The notes: a model not told the origin generated them from the sequence alone. A stretch of DNA of 64,000 nt from CAVWXT01 sp963759115 (GCA_963759115.1 CAVWXT010000005.1:248001-312000), one strand, 5' to 3'; positions 8,266 through 17,551 are shown, numbered from the stretch's first letter. Program-made: numbers and translations.

Positions 8266-10914
8266 TGCCGCGCGACGATCGGCCATTGCCGTCGCCCTCT
8301 CTCCGCCGGGTGCCACGGGCAGCTCGCCTGCCCGTGTTTTCTGCACTGGCTGACAAGCAGCCAGTGGCACCCAGCCGCCGGGTGCCACGGGCAGCTTGCG
8401 TGCCCGTGTTTCCCGCACTGGCCGACAAGCAGCCAGTGGCACCCAGCCGCTTGAAGAGCGATCCGGACTCGATCGGCGGCGATTGGTCGTGGCGGTGGTG
8501 GTGTTTCATCGCGCTGTTGGCCGTGATCCTCTCCGGCTGCACTCGGGCGCACTATCGCCGTCAGGCCGACACGGAGGTGTATGGCCTGGTTGGCTGCGCG
8601 ACGGGAGATCCGCGCTGGAAACTGCCGGACTACTCGATCACTCCCAGGGCGGACTCGCGGATGTACGACCCGGACAATCCCGATCGTCCGCCGATGCCGC
8701 CGGACGATCCCACGTCGCACGAGTTGATGCGATGCGTGGACGGCATGCGGGGATGGCCGTACTGGGATCGCAACGGCGAGACGCCGTACGCGGAGAACCC
8801 CCGGTGGATGAAGTGTCTGCCCCGCGGCGACGACGGCGCCGTGATTCTCGACCGTCCGGCGGCCGTCCAGGTGGGTCTGCTCGATTCGCGGGAATATCAA
8901 ACGGCGCTGGAGCAGCTCTACCTCTCGGCGTTGGACGTCACCTTCCAGCGGTTCCGCTTCGATGCACAGTTCTTCGGCACCAACTCGACGTTCTTCACCG
9001 TCGACGGGGCCGACCGTCCCGGCGGCACCGGCTCGAGCAGCACCCTGCTGGAGGAGGGCAACTCGCTGCGCATGCAGAAGCTTTCGGCCACCGGCGGCGA
9101 GTTGTTGGTGGGCATCGCCAATTCGTTGGTCTGGCAGTTCGCCGGCCCGGACCAGTACAGCGCTACCTCGCTCTTGGACTTCTCGATGGTACAGCCGTTG
9201 TTGCGGGGGGCCGGCCGGGCCGTGGTGCTGGAGAACCTTACCCAATCCGAGCGAACGCTGCTGGCGGACGTTCGCCAGATGGCCCGATTCAACCAGGGGT
9301 TCTATGTCCAGGTCATCTCCGGGCGGAATCTCCCTGCCGGACCGGTCCGCACCCAGTTGGACCTGGGCACCCTCCAGCCCGACCTATTCGGCAGCTTCGG
9401 CGGAATTTACGCCCTGATGGCGGCCCAGGTGCGGATCCGCAACCAGCGGGCCAACGTGGTCGGGCGGCGCAGCACCCAGGAACAGTTCGAGGCCTTCTAC
9501 GACGCCGGCCGCATCGACTACTTGCAGGTCGAGCAGAACCGCCAACAACTCATCAGCACCCAGATCTCGCTGGGTACGCTGAAGCAGAGCTACCAGGACG
9601 CGCTGGACAGCTACAAGATCACCCTGGGCCTGCCGCCGGAACTGCCCGTCCGCATCGACGACCCCCTGCTGAAACCCTTCGACCTGATCGACGAACAGAC
9701 CGTGGCCGCGCAGGACGCCGTGGCGGGGCTGCTGGTCAAGCTGCGCGATCCGGAAGCCGCGTTCACGCCGGCCGATTACGCGACGGCGCTCGGCTCGCTC
9801 CCGAACGGCTGCCAGGCCATTCTGGAAACCATGGGGCACGACCTCCAGGCGTTGGACGCGGCGGTTCCCGCCCGCCGCGCCTTCCTTCAACTCGTCTCCC
9901 CGCGCGAGGAACTCACCAATGGCGACGTCGATCCCGCGCTGCGCCGGTCGGGGCGTATTCGACCGGCGGCTGGCGAGAATCCGCAGCGATTTTGTCCGAC
10001 AGCAGGCGCAATTGCAGAGCACCTCGACCGAATTGGAGGCACTTGGCAAGCAGGCAGCCCGTCCGCCGCGAGAAGATCTGCTGGCGCGGCTGACGCAGTT
10101 GTCGGGGCAGTTGGCGGAGCTTTCGCTCACGCAAGCCCGTTGCCGCACCGAGACCATCACCCTGGTGCCGGTGCAACTCGATACGCGCGAGGCCCTGCGG
10201 ATCGCCCAGCAGAACCGCCTCGACTGGATGAACGCGCGGGCGGCGCTGGTCGATGCCTGGCGGCAGGTCGAAGTGACCGCCAATGCCTTGCGCGGCGACA
10301 TGAGCGTGGTCTTCAGCGGCGACATGAGCACGCTGGGCAACGACCCGCTGCGTTTCCGCAGCACGACGGGGCAGTTGCGGGTGGGCGTGCAATTCGACCC
10401 GCCCCTGACCCGCCTGGCCGAGCGCAACCTCTACCGCGAGGCCCTCATCAACTACCAGCAGGCCCGCCGGCAATACTACGCCTACGAAGACCGCGTCAGT
10501 CAGGGTCTGCGCGACATCATCCGCACCATCGACCGCTACGCGCTGGATTTCGAACTTCGGCGGGCGGCCGTCCACGTTTCCATCAACCAGGTCGACGTGA
10601 TGCAAGACCGCTTGCAGCAGCCGCCCAAGCCGGGCGAGACCGCCATCTTCGGCGCCAACACCGCCCGCGACCTCGACCAGGCGTTGACGGGGCTGCTGAA
10701 CGCGCAGAACGACCTGCTGAACTCCTGGGTCGACTACGAATCGCAGCGGCTGAATCTCGACTTCGACCTCGGCACCATGCGGCTGGACGCGCAGGGCAAT
10801 TGGATCGATCCCGGTCCGATCCGGCCGGATCAGCCCAGCGGTGCGGAAGCCGCCGCGCCGGTGGAAGAAGTCCCCGCACCTTTGCCGTTGCCCGAATCGC
10901 TGCCGTCGCCGTGA
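8265..10914 (+). CDS. TolC-like outer membrane efflux lipoprotein (one frame break)
   Basis: Starts inside the MarR stop. A lipobox LLAVILSGC lies about 85 residues in, so the real start may be nearer (for example a TTG at ~8452); the stretch before it consists of two in-frame 72-bp palindromic repeat units. The body has TolC-type long helices (LEENLTQSERTLLADVRQMA, EQFEAFYDAGRIDYLQVEQN, and in the second half LRIAQQNRLDWMNARAALVD, VQFDPPLTRLAERNLYREAL). TolC proteins form the outer-membrane duct of tripartite efflux or type I secretion. The frame breaks in the GGGG run at 9950-9953: DPALRRSG in the first frame, VFDRRLARIRSDF in the next, consistent with one extra base. Restored length ~880 aa, long for TolC. 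No inner-membrane pump is encoded beside it. Confidence 0.82.
8303..8446 (+). repeat. Two tandem 72-bp palindromic units inside a coding frame
   Basis: Two copies (8303-8374, 8375-8446) of a 72-bp unit that begins CCGCCGGGTGCCACGGGCAG and ends CAGTGGCACCCAG, so each unit is itself an inverted repeat (GGGTGCCAC / GTGGCACCC). Because 72 is a multiple of three, both are read through as RRVPRAA-x-x-PVF-x-ALADKQPVAPS. Only a few bases differ between units. Confidence 0.85.
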
Positions 10915-11037
10915 TACGTCGGCCAGGTCGAGAACCCTCGTTCCCACGGTCCTCCGTGGGAAGGCACCCTCCGCGACGCTCTACGTCGCCACCACCGACG
11001 CAGAGAGATTGTGAATTGTTCCAGAAACACCACTGTA

Positions 11038-11102
11038 GGAGGCGACTCCAGTCGCCGATTGCCCGAAAACAGCCGCAAATCGGCGACTGGAGTCGCCTCC
11101 TA
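11038..11102 (+). repeat. Palindromic hairpin serving as intron insertion site (copy A)
   Basis: Arms of about 24 bp (core AGGAGGCGACTCCAGTCGCC) flank a ~19-nt loop. The right arm ends at 11102 and the group II intron begins at 11103. The same arms, with a different loop, precede the second intron copy on the minus strand (32020-32092). Between it and the tolC-like gene (10930-10985) lies a GTTCCCACG-type repeat fragment. Confidence 0.85.
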
Positions 11103-11887
11103 GTGCGCTTGTGAGTGTATCGAATCAGCAAGGTGCAAGTCCTTGTCGAAATTGGGTTTGAACTTCGTAACCGAAAGTAACTGCGTCCTCGTGAGAGGGG
11201 GTGGAGAGCAACTGAAGGTGAACGGCTGGTCCGCAGGATGACGAACTCGATTCGGCCGGTTGTCGTGGCGAGCCTGCTAGGAAAAGGCGAAGCCCAAGTG
11301 ACGCTGTGGTCCTCGCAAGGGATGCGGTCGGCAGACCGCGCGGTAAGCTCCGGGGGGAAACCAAACCAAGCCCCAGAGGCGGCAACAGGTGGTTGGAGGC
11401 GGAACGGTCGGAAGGTTTGATACATGAAGCAAGGAGACCTGGGCGGGTACAAGGACGAAGTTCAATGTCCCTGATAAGGATACGAAGAATCGACCGCCCA
11501 GGAGTCAGAGCGTCCATACGAGCGAGGAAGCGGGGCAATGCCCGTCGAGCAAAGGGACGCAGGAAAGTGGATGAAACATGACGCACGGCCAAAACCACAC
11601 CGTACCGCGAGTGTCGGCAACGACTAGCCACGACGGACTGCGTCAGGCACACGTAACTTGGCTCAGATTGGCCGCACCGTCGATGTTGCATGTTGGTGGC
11701 CTTCCCGTGAAGGTCAGGGCCTTTCGCTTCTGCCGATCCCGAGAAGGAACCTTGTTTCCTTCCCGCGCTCGGTTCACCAATCCTCTACGAGGTAACACCA
11801 CTAACCGGAGAGCCGGATGCGGGAAATCCGCCAGTCCGGTTCGGAGGGAGGGGAGGCCGGGAACTTAACCGGCCTTCCCTACCCCTA
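11103..11887 (+). mobile_element. ORF-less group II intron, copy A
   Basis: 785 nt with a 5' end GTGCG as in bacterial group II introns and a 3' end ...CCTACCCCTA followed by T (A-Y boundary). Domain V is clear at 11810-11842: GAGCCGGATGCGGGAAATCC then CAGTCCGGTTC, with the AGC triad and a GAAA tetraloop. Domain VI follows with a bulged A in GGCCGGGAACTTAACCGGCC. No reverse-transcriptase motif (YADD) exists in any frame, so the intron must be mobilised in trans or be immobile. It starts exactly at the edge of the hairpin 11038-11102, the targeting behaviour known for class C (IIC) introns. The second copy (minus strand, 32019 to 28513) has the same 785-nt length once its inserted IS elements are removed, with only a few substitutions. 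Confidence 0.85.
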
Positions 11888-12147
11888 TCAATAAATTCAC
11901 CTGCGCGGAGCGTCGGAGAAGGCGGGTTCCCACGCGGAGAGCTTGTGAAAAAATCAATTTGTACGTTGTGGTGCTTTAGCTGGAGCCGTGTTTTTTTGCG
12001 ACTTTCGCAGTGGCCCAGCGAAGGTTCGCGAACTGTTTACGGAGGCCGTGACTCGCGGGAATGGCAAGGATTGTGGTGCATGCTTTGCGCAGATTCTCCC
12101 ATGCCGCTGTTTTGTGCTGCACGCCCGCTCGACGGGAGCTTAGAGAG
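11888..12147 (+). other. Spacer between intron and insertion sequences, no supported gene
   Basis: 260 bp with no recognisable protein. The part next to the ISAzo13-like element could be the displaced end of the IS1182-like gene that this element interrupts, but I cannot prove this. Confidence 0.4.
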
Positions 12148-13456
12148 CGCGCACGGATAACTTGAACAAATTGCTATTGTGGCGTTCATTGCATTGTGTG
12201 ATAACGTGTGCATGCAGGATGCACAGGTAATTGCACGGATTGAAGCCAAGTATCGGTTGCTGGAGCCGGAGTTGGATGAACGCCGACGGCGACAGTGGGC
12301 GGCAGCGGAAGCCTGTGATATCGGCTGGGGTGGGATTACAGCGGTTTCGCAGGCCAGCGGAATGTCTCGTACCACGATCACCGCCGCGCTTCATGAGTTG
12401 GAACTGCCTGAAAAAGAGCGTGCGGTTGCGGCCTGTCGCGTGCGACGACCGGGTGGCGGTGACAAGTCCTTGACAGAGACCGATCCGGGTCTGATGGCTG
12501 CACTCGAAACGTTGATTGAACCAACGACCCGTGGCGACCCCAAGTCGCCGTTGCGCTGGACGTGTAAGAGCACGCGCAACTTGGCCGAGGAACTGACGCG
12601 TCAAAGCCATCCGGTCGGCGCACGGACCGTGGCCAAATTGTTGCACCGTGCGGACTATAGCTTGCAGGCAAACCGCAAGACTCGGGAGGGATCGTCGCAT
12701 CCGGATCGCAATGCCCAGTTCGAGTACATCAATGCGAGCGTCCAGCGGTTCTTGAAACGCGGCCAACCGGCGGTTTCCGTGGATGCCAAAAAGAAGGAAA
12801 ACGTGGGCGATTTCAAGAATGGCGGGAGGGAATGGTTCCCCCAGGGAACGCCCGAAGAAGTGCGCGTTTACGACTTCCTGATCAAGTCGTTGGGGAAGGC
12901 GGCTCTCTACGGCGTGTACGATCTGCTGCGGAACGAAGGGTGGGTAAGCGTCGGCATCGATCACGATACAGCGCAGTTTGCCGTCCCCAGTATCCGTCGA
13001 TGGTGGAATGAAATGGGGCAGCAGCGATTTCCGCGCGCCCGCGAACTTTTGATCACAGCGGATGGCGGAGGCAGCAACGGGAGTCGCAACCGGTTGTGGA
13101 AGGTGTCGCTGCAAGAGTTGGCTGACGAATTGGGCATCAAGCTGTTCGTTTGTCATTTCCCACCCGGCACCAGCAAATGGAACAAGATCGAGCATCGCCT
13201 GTTCAGCTTCATCACGAAGAACTGGCGTGCCCGCCCCCTGGTCAGCCTTGAGGTCATCGTGAATCTCATCGCCAACACGAAGACGCGAACGGGATTGACT
13301 GTGAAAGCGGCCATTGACACAAACCATTATCCGACCAAAATCAAAGTCACTGACGAGCAACTGAGAAAGCTGCGTCTCAAACATCACAAGTTCCACGGCG
13401 AATGGAACTACACGCTCTCACCACGTAAGTACACTTGTTCAAGTTATCCGTGCGCG
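12148..13456 (+). mobile_element. ISAzo13-like insertion sequence
   Basis: Bounded by perfect terminal inverted repeats of 21-22 bp: GCGCACGGATAACTTGAACA at 12149 and its complement ending at 13455. It carries a single intact transposase. The element abuts the 3' end of an IS1182-like transposase gene, whose frame runs into the right terminal repeat; it appears to have inserted there. Confidence 0.87.
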
Positions 13457-13465
13457 GCCGCTTAG
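12212..13465 (+). CDS. ISAzo13-family transposase (DDE, 'Rhodopirellula transposase')
   Basis: Intact frame with the family's collinear motifs: an N-terminal helix-turn-helix (GITAVSQASGMSRTTITAAL), VRRPGGGDKSLTE, LRWTCKSTRNLAEELTRQ, SVDAKKKENVGDFKNGGREW, ITADGGGSNGSRNRLWK, and CHFPPGTSKWNKIEHRLFSF, which contain the probable DDE acidic residues. ATG 12212 is preferred to GTG 12179 from the family N-terminus. The frame passes through the right terminal repeat and stops 8 bp outside the element (13463-13465), so its last residues are borrowed from flanking DNA. Unlike the two copies at 28.6-31.3 kb, it needs no frameshift. Confidence 0.92.
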   Translation: MQDAQVIARIEAKYRLLEPELDERRRRQWAAAEACDIGWGGITAVSQASGMSRTTITAALHELELPEKERAVAACRVRRPGGGDKSLTETDPGLMAALETLIEPTTRGDPKSPLRWTCKSTRNLAEELTRQSHPVGARTVAKLLHRADYSLQANRKTREGSSHPDRNAQFEYINASVQRFLKRGQPAVSVDAKKKENVGDFKNGGREWFPQGTPEEVRVYDFLIKSLGKAALYGVYDLLRNEGWVSVGIDHDTAQFAVPSIRRWWNEMGQQRFPRARELLITADGGGSNGSRNRLWKVSLQELADELGIKLFVCHFPPGTSKWNKIEHRLFSFITKNWRARPLVSLEVIVNLIANTKTRTGLTVKAAIDTNHYPTKIKVTDEQLRKLRLKHHKFHGEWNYTLSPRKYTCSSYPCAAA

Positions 13466-14722
13466 GCGGCGGCTTTCGCCGGCTCCGCGCAGTGCCACCC
13501 AGCGAAACAGGTTGTGGACCAACACGTACCACAGCACCACCGCTTTGACCTTCTGCAGCCCGCGGACCACAAACTGGTAAAGCCCGCGGTTGCGGCACTC
13601 GGCGTTGGACCACTCACATTTGCCGCGCTGTTTGTATTTCTGCTGGGCCTCCGGGGTTCCCATCCGCCGGCGCCACTCGGCTACCTTCGGGCTGTCGCCG
13701 GGCTTGGCAGCGTACGGGTCTTTCCCTTGCTGCTGCTGTTGCTCCACCTCTTTGGGCGGCGCGAACACCGTTACACCCCGCTGACCCACACTTTCCAGAT
13801 CTCCCTTGGTAGCAAGGCCGCCGTCCACGTAATACTCGGCGTCCTTCGGCAAGGGCGCTTGTTCGGCTTCGATCTGTTGCACCATCGCTTCCATCTGGCC
13901 GGCATCGGCGACGTTCAGCAGGTCGGCCCCCACGATCACCAAGCTGTTCAAGTCGGTGGCAAGTTCGACGTTGTAGGCGGGGCGGGTGCCGCCATCGCCC
14001 ATTTTCATCCGGCGGGCTTCAGGGTCGGTCGTGCTGGCACGAGCCGAGGCCCCATCTCCCTTCTTCCTTTTCTCGCGGGCTTCGGCCACCTTCTGGACTT
14101 CTTCTTGGGCCTGCTTCAGCCGCTCGATTCTCTCCTCCGCCGAGCGCTCCTGCGCCGCTTGTTGGGAGGCCGAGCGGCCCGTCTCCTGCTCAAACTCCTG
14201 TTGCAGACGGTCCCATCGCTGTTCGGCTTCTGCCAGCAGTTGTTGCAACGTTTCCTTTCGCTTAAAGGAGTCGTTGCCGGCGTTGGCTCGCACCCGCATG
14301 CCGTCTTGCCCGATCCTTTCCAGGTTTACCAGACCTTCGGCCCTCATCACCGCCACGTTGTTGACCACTTGATCCTTCAGCCATTCCAGATGCGCGGTGC
14401 GGAAATCGGACAACGTGTGGTAATTGACGTCCACCCCGCCCCGAAGCCACTTGTAGGGATCGCAGTCGTAGCACCGCCGCATCAGTTCGCGCGCGCTGCC
14501 CATGCCCTCGTCTGTGGCGTAGGTCCACAAGGCTACGAGGAGCCGGGGATCAGTGGCCGGACGGCCGGCATGGTTTTCCACGGCCTTGATCCCCGCGTAC
14601 AGGGGAGACAGGTCCAATTGTTGGGTCAACTCCCACACCACGCGTGCTTTGTGGCCGGGCGGAATCAAATCGTCAATCTTCTTCGGGTTGGGGTCAACCC
14701 GCGTGCGGTCCGGCGATTTCAT
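13439..14722 (-). CDS. IS1182-like transposase, 3' end interrupted by another IS
   Basis: 427 aa with the IS1182-type layout: N-terminal LDLSPLYAGIKAVENHAGRP and DPRLLVALWTYATDEGMGSA-like DUF772 region, WLRGGVDVNYHTLSDFRTAH, a central coiled coil (about residues 150-240), then AYNVELATDLNSLVIVGADL, YYVDGGLATKGDLESV, and the C-terminal KCEWSNAECRNRGLYQFVVRG. These elements cut and paste using an RNase H-fold DDE domain. The last few codons read into the terminal repeat of the ISAzo13-like element, so the natural C-terminus is lost or altered. Its 5' side is cut off by an IS630-like element only 20 bp upstream of the start, so neither end of this IS can be defined. Confidence 0.85.
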   Translation of the reverse strand: MKSPDRTRVDPNPKKIDDLIPPGHKARVVWELTQQLDLSPLYAGIKAVENHAGRPATDPRLLVALWTYATDEGMGSARELMRRCYDCDPYKWLRGGVDVNYHTLSDFRTAHLEWLKDQVVNNVAVMRAEGLVNLERIGQDGMRVRANAGNDSFKRKETLQQLLAEAEQRWDRLQQEFEQETGRSASQQAAQERSAEERIERLKQAQEEVQKVAEAREKRKKGDGASARASTTDPEARRMKMGDGGTRPAYNVELATDLNSLVIVGADLLNVADAGQMEAMVQQIEAEQAPLPKDAEYYVDGGLATKGDLESVGQRGVTVFAPPKEVEQQQQQGKDPYAAKPGDSPKVAEWRRRMGTPEAQQKYKQRGKCEWSNAECRNRGLYQFVVRGLQKVKAVVLWYVLVHNLFRWVALRGAGESRRLSGRARIT

Positions 14723-14742
14723 GCGAGGCGCCGCTTCCGTGC

Positions 14743-15931
14743 TAAATAGACTTGCGCGATCCTGGGAGGATTAGGTAAAACAAGGACTCACAACCACTTG
14801 CGTCGATTTGGAAGACGCAGCAAGTGAAAGGAGTCCCTGATGAAAGTCCAACGGAAAGTACACCAGACGTGGCAGACATTGTCAACACGCGAGCGCCGGA
14901 TTTTGAGGGCCTTCGCGAAGGCGGCACGCGATGCCGGACTGCGTGACCGATGCAAGATTATCTTGAGCCTGGTGCAAGGGAAATCCCCCGCGGCGATCGT
15001 GGCGGGCGGGCAATGCTCGGAGTCCCAGGTGTATCGAACAGCACAACGATTCATCGACGAAGGGCCGAGCGGGCTGGCCGACCGGCGGGAGGACAACGGC
15101 GAAGCGAAGGTGAGCGAGGAGTACGAAGCCGCGTTGTTCGAGGTAGTTGCCAAGTCGCCGCGGGACTACCGGCACCGGCGTCCGACGTGGACCCAAGAGC
15201 TGCTCGCGTTGGTCTTGGCCAAGGAGACAGGTGTCCGCATCAGTTGCACAACGATGAGTCGCCTGCTGAAGCGGTTGCGGATTCGTTTGGGCCGTCCCAA
15301 GCCGATCGTGGGCTGTCCGTGGAAGAAAGCCCGGAAAACACGGCGATTGCGGCTCCTGAGACGGTTGATCGAGAACCTTGCCCAAGGACGAGGTCATCGT
15401 CTATGTGGACGAGGTGGACATTCACCTGAATCCCAAGATCGGTCCAGACTGGATGCTTCGCGGGACGCAAAAAACGGTGTTGACGCCCGGCAAGAACGAG
15501 AAACGTTATTTGGCCGGCGCGCTCAACGCCCGCACAGGCCGCTTGACCTGGGTCGAGGCAGAGCGCAAGACCAGCCTGCTGTTCATCTGGCAGTTGTGGT
15601 ACTTGCTGCAGCGCGATTATCCGGACGCCAAACGGATCCATCTGATCCTCGACAACTACCGCATCCACAGCAGCCGACAAGTCGAACTGGTCCTGGCGAA
15701 GCTGGGCGACAAAGTACAGTTGCACTTCCTCCCGCCCTACTGCCCGGACCACAACCGCATCGAGCGGGTGTGGCGCGATCTGCACGCGAACGTCACTCGA
15801 AACCATCAGTGCCGCACTATGAACGAGTTGATGAAGGAGGTTCGCTGGTATCTCCGCAAGCGGGATAAAGAACTCCAACGCTTGTACGCAACGGAGAAAG
15901 CAAACCTCCCAGGATTACGCAAGGCTATTTA
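14743..15931 (+). mobile_element. IS630-like insertion sequence
   Basis: Terminal inverted repeats AATAG(A/C)CTTGCG(C/T)(G/A)ATCCTG at 14745 and ending 15929, flanked by TA dinucleotides (14743-14744 and 15930-15931), the target duplication expected of IS630/Tc1-type elements. It lies directly upstream of the IS1182-like gene on one side and of a small hypothetical gene on the other. Confidence 0.85.
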
Positions 15932-15932
15932 G
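14840..15932 (+). CDS. IS630-family transposase (frame break in the middle)
   Basis: The first part (from 14840) has helix-turn-helix segments (DRCKIILSLVQGKSPAAIVA, SESQVYRTAQRFIDEG) and HRRPTWTQELLALVLAKETG. The second part, one base on, carries the DDE domain: VIVYVDEVDIHLNP, RIHLILDNYRIHSS and HNRIERVWRDLH. The shift falls at CTTG 15377-15380: ENL in one frame, LPKDEVIVYVDE in the other, a +1 change. Many IS630 elements use a -1 programmed shift at an A-run; the site here does not resemble that, so a one-base insertion is more likely. The stop at 15932 lies at the element's edge. Confidence 0.87.
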
Positions 15933-15940
15933 GGGGTGTG

Positions 15941-16291
15941 ATGGAGAAACATTTGGCCCACGCTGTTGACTTGTTCGCCGACCTCGACTATGGCGAAGGG
16001 GGGATCTCCTTTCGTTGGCCAGATCCGCTCTACGGAGAGGAGGAATTGAACATCAACCTCGACGGGTTTTGCTCGAGAGCAATGCCGTTCTACTCGGGCG
16101 ATGACAGTGTTGAAGCGGTTGAACTCCAGCGAGACCGGATCTGTTTTCGATTCAGTGATTCGCTTGCTCGCAAGCTCCGGTTTGAACAAGAGGTTGAGAT
16201 CATCTTCACGATCTCGGATGTAGACTTCCGCAAACTTCGCCAGGTGATCAACCACATCTACGGTTCGGGCGACGACGACGCGGGGGAATGA
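15941..16291 (+). CDS. Small acidic protein, possibly Imm10-like immunity protein
   Basis: 116 aa from ATG 15941 (GTG 15938 also possible). The C-terminal half (DDSVEAVELQRDRICFRFSD, then EQEVEIIFTISDVDFRKLRQ and INHIYG) resembles the end of Imm10-type immunity proteins, which protect cells against contact-dependent toxins; the N-terminal half does not help. The start is only 9 bp from the IS630-like element, so the original N-terminus or promoter may have been lost. No toxin gene is nearby. The family assignment is tentative. Confidence 0.45.
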   Translation: MEKHLAHAVDLFADLDYGEGGISFRWPDPLYGEEELNINLDGFCSRAMPFYSGDDSVEAVELQRDRICFRFSDSLARKLRFEQEVEIIFTISDVDFRKLRQVINHIYGSGDDDAGE

Positions 16292-16371
16292 TGGGGATAG
16301 TTTGGATGTCCATGCAAGTTGTGCGAGCAACCGGATTGACGCGTGAGACCATGTGTGGTGCAATGTAATAT

Positions 16372-16593
16372 ATGAAGACGACCGCTCTCACAATCCGACT
16401 CAGCGAAGAGTTGGACGAGTTGCTGACGAAGGTGGCTCGGCAGTCGGGCAAGAGCCGCATTCAAGTCGCACGGGAGGCGATTTGGCGGCAGCTGCGCATC
16501 AGTCAATTCGACTTGCTGCGCCGGCGAATGATGCCTTTTGCCGAAGCCCAAGGGTATCTGACTGACGAAGACGTGTTCCGCGATATCTCATGA
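16372..16593 (+). CDS. Ribbon-helix-helix (CopG-like) antitoxin
   Basis: 73 aa. The first ~45 residues are a ribbon-helix-helix DNA-binding unit: TALTIRLSEELDELLTKVAR then SGKSRIQVAREAIWRQL. The rest (FDLLRRRMMPFAEAQGYLTD) is a typical toxin-binding tail. Its stop overlaps an ATG (ATGA at 16591-16594) that begins a short remnant resembling a PIN toxin, the usual gene order for such modules. RHH antitoxins normally repress their own operon. Confidence 0.75.
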   Translation: MKTTALTIRLSEELDELLTKVARQSGKSRIQVAREAIWRQLRISQFDLLRRRMMPFAEAQGYLTDEDVFRDIS

Positions 16594-16696
16594 GGGTTGT
16601 TGGCCGCCACGAACGTCCTAGCCGCTGTTGCCGACCCCCGCACTACGCACCGGCGGCTGTTAGCCGCCGGCTATTTGGCCCCAGTCTCCAATCTCT
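16591..16696 (+). pseudogene. Remnant of a PIN-domain toxin start
   Basis: Overlapping the antitoxin stop, the sequence begins MRVV and, one frame on, reads LLAATNVLAAVADP, resembling the MRVVLDTNVLVAAL start of PIN ribonuclease toxins. It is lost within about 35 codons, where a CGGCGGCT hairpin begins. Only this start is visible, so the toxin would be non-functional. The match is short and could be chance. Confidence 0.35.
16650..16670. repeat. Short palindrome CCGGCGGCT-gtt-AGCCGCCGG
   Basis: Nine-bp perfect arms with a 3-nt loop, followed by a short AT-richer linker of the CTCCAATCTCTAATCCCC type before the HAD gene. It looks like a short interspersed palindrome; no T-run follows, so terminator activity is doubtful. 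Confidence 0.6.
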
Positions 16697-16717
16697 AATC
16701 CCCAATCCGTCGTTCTG

Positions 16718-17551
16718 ATGTATCGCCTGCTTGCCATCGACATCGACGGAACCCTCGTCAACAGCCGCCACGAACTGACGCCGGCCATCCGGGCCGCGTT
16801 GGCACGGGCCAATGAGGCGGGCATCACGGTCGTGCTGGCCACCGGCCGACGATACAGCCACGCCCTGCCGCTGGTGGAGTCGCTCAAGATCGACGTGCCA
16901 CTGGTCACCGCCAGCGGGGCGCTGGTGAAGGACCCGCTCGACCATCGCACGCTCTATCAGGCCCGATTCGAGCCGCAGGTGCTTCTGGAGGCGTTGACGA
17001 TTGTCGATCGCTGCGGCTACGATCCGGTGGTCTGTGCCGATACGTTTGCGGAAGGGTTCGACTACTACCTGGCTCGCCTCGACGTGCGGACGCCGGAGTT
17101 GGCGTACTATCTCGACCACAATCCCGGCCGCGGCCGCCTTTGGCCGGAGTTGCTCGCCAGCCCGCCGCCGGGCGTCTTTTCCGTGTTCTCGACCGGCACG
17201 CACGAGCAAATGCGGGAGTTGGAGGCGACGCTGCACCGCATGCTGCCGGGGCAATTGCACACCCACGTGCTCCGCCCGCCGAAATACGTTGGATACTTCA
17301 CCGAGATCGCGCCAGCCGGCGTGACCAAGTGGTCGGCCATTCGGCGGTTGGCCCGCGATTGGGGGATCGACGACGCGGAGATTTGTGCGGTGGGCGACGA
17401 CGTGAACGACATCCCCATGATCCGCGCCGCGGGATTGGGCGTGGCGATGGGCAACGCCCTGCCGGCCGTCAAAGCGGCCGCCGATCGCGTCGCCCCCGGC
17501 CACGACGAGGACGGGCTGGCAGAAGTCGTGGCGTGGCTCTTGGAAGGATGA
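16718..17551 (+). CDS. HAD-superfamily (Cof-type, HAD-IIB) phosphatase
   Basis: 277 aa with all HAD motifs: motif I DIDGTLVNS (nucleophile Asp at residue ~8), motif II TGR/TASGAL, and the C-terminal motif III/IV GDDVNDIPMIRAAG then GVAMGNA. The large cap domain between motifs II and III marks the Cof/IIB class, which dephosphorylates sugar phosphates, pyridoxal phosphate or flavin phosphates; the real substrate cannot be read from the sequence. Length is normal for the family (~270 aa). It stands alone on this strand, followed by a GATGAATG-type repeat near 17550-17585. Confidence 0.88.
   Translation: MYRLLAIDIDGTLVNSRHELTPAIRAALARANEAGITVVLATGRRYSHALPLVESLKIDVPLVTASGALVKDPLDHRTLYQARFEPQVLLEALTIVDRCGYDPVVCADTFAEGFDYYLARLDVRTPELAYYLDHNPGRGRLWPELLASPPPGVFSVFSTGTHEQMRELEATLHRMLPGQLHTHVLRPPKYVGYFTEIAPAGVTKWSAIRRLARDWGIDDAEICAVGDDVNDIPMIRAAGLGVAMGNALPAVKAAADRVAPGHDEDGLAEVVAWLLEG

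Noticed and set aside
7866..11114. A single 1082-codon protein across the marR and tolC-like genes
   Set aside because: Its first ~130 and last ~380 codons are out of frame with recognisable proteins; only the middle is the TolC-like part.
11306..11581. Short frames inside the group II intron as possible intron-encoded protein
   Set aside because: They are Arg/Gly-rich, far too short, and lack reverse-transcriptase or maturase motifs; the RNA structure explains the conservation better.
11103..11887. A retron or other RT-based system
   Set aside because: There is no reverse transcriptase in any frame within or beside the element.
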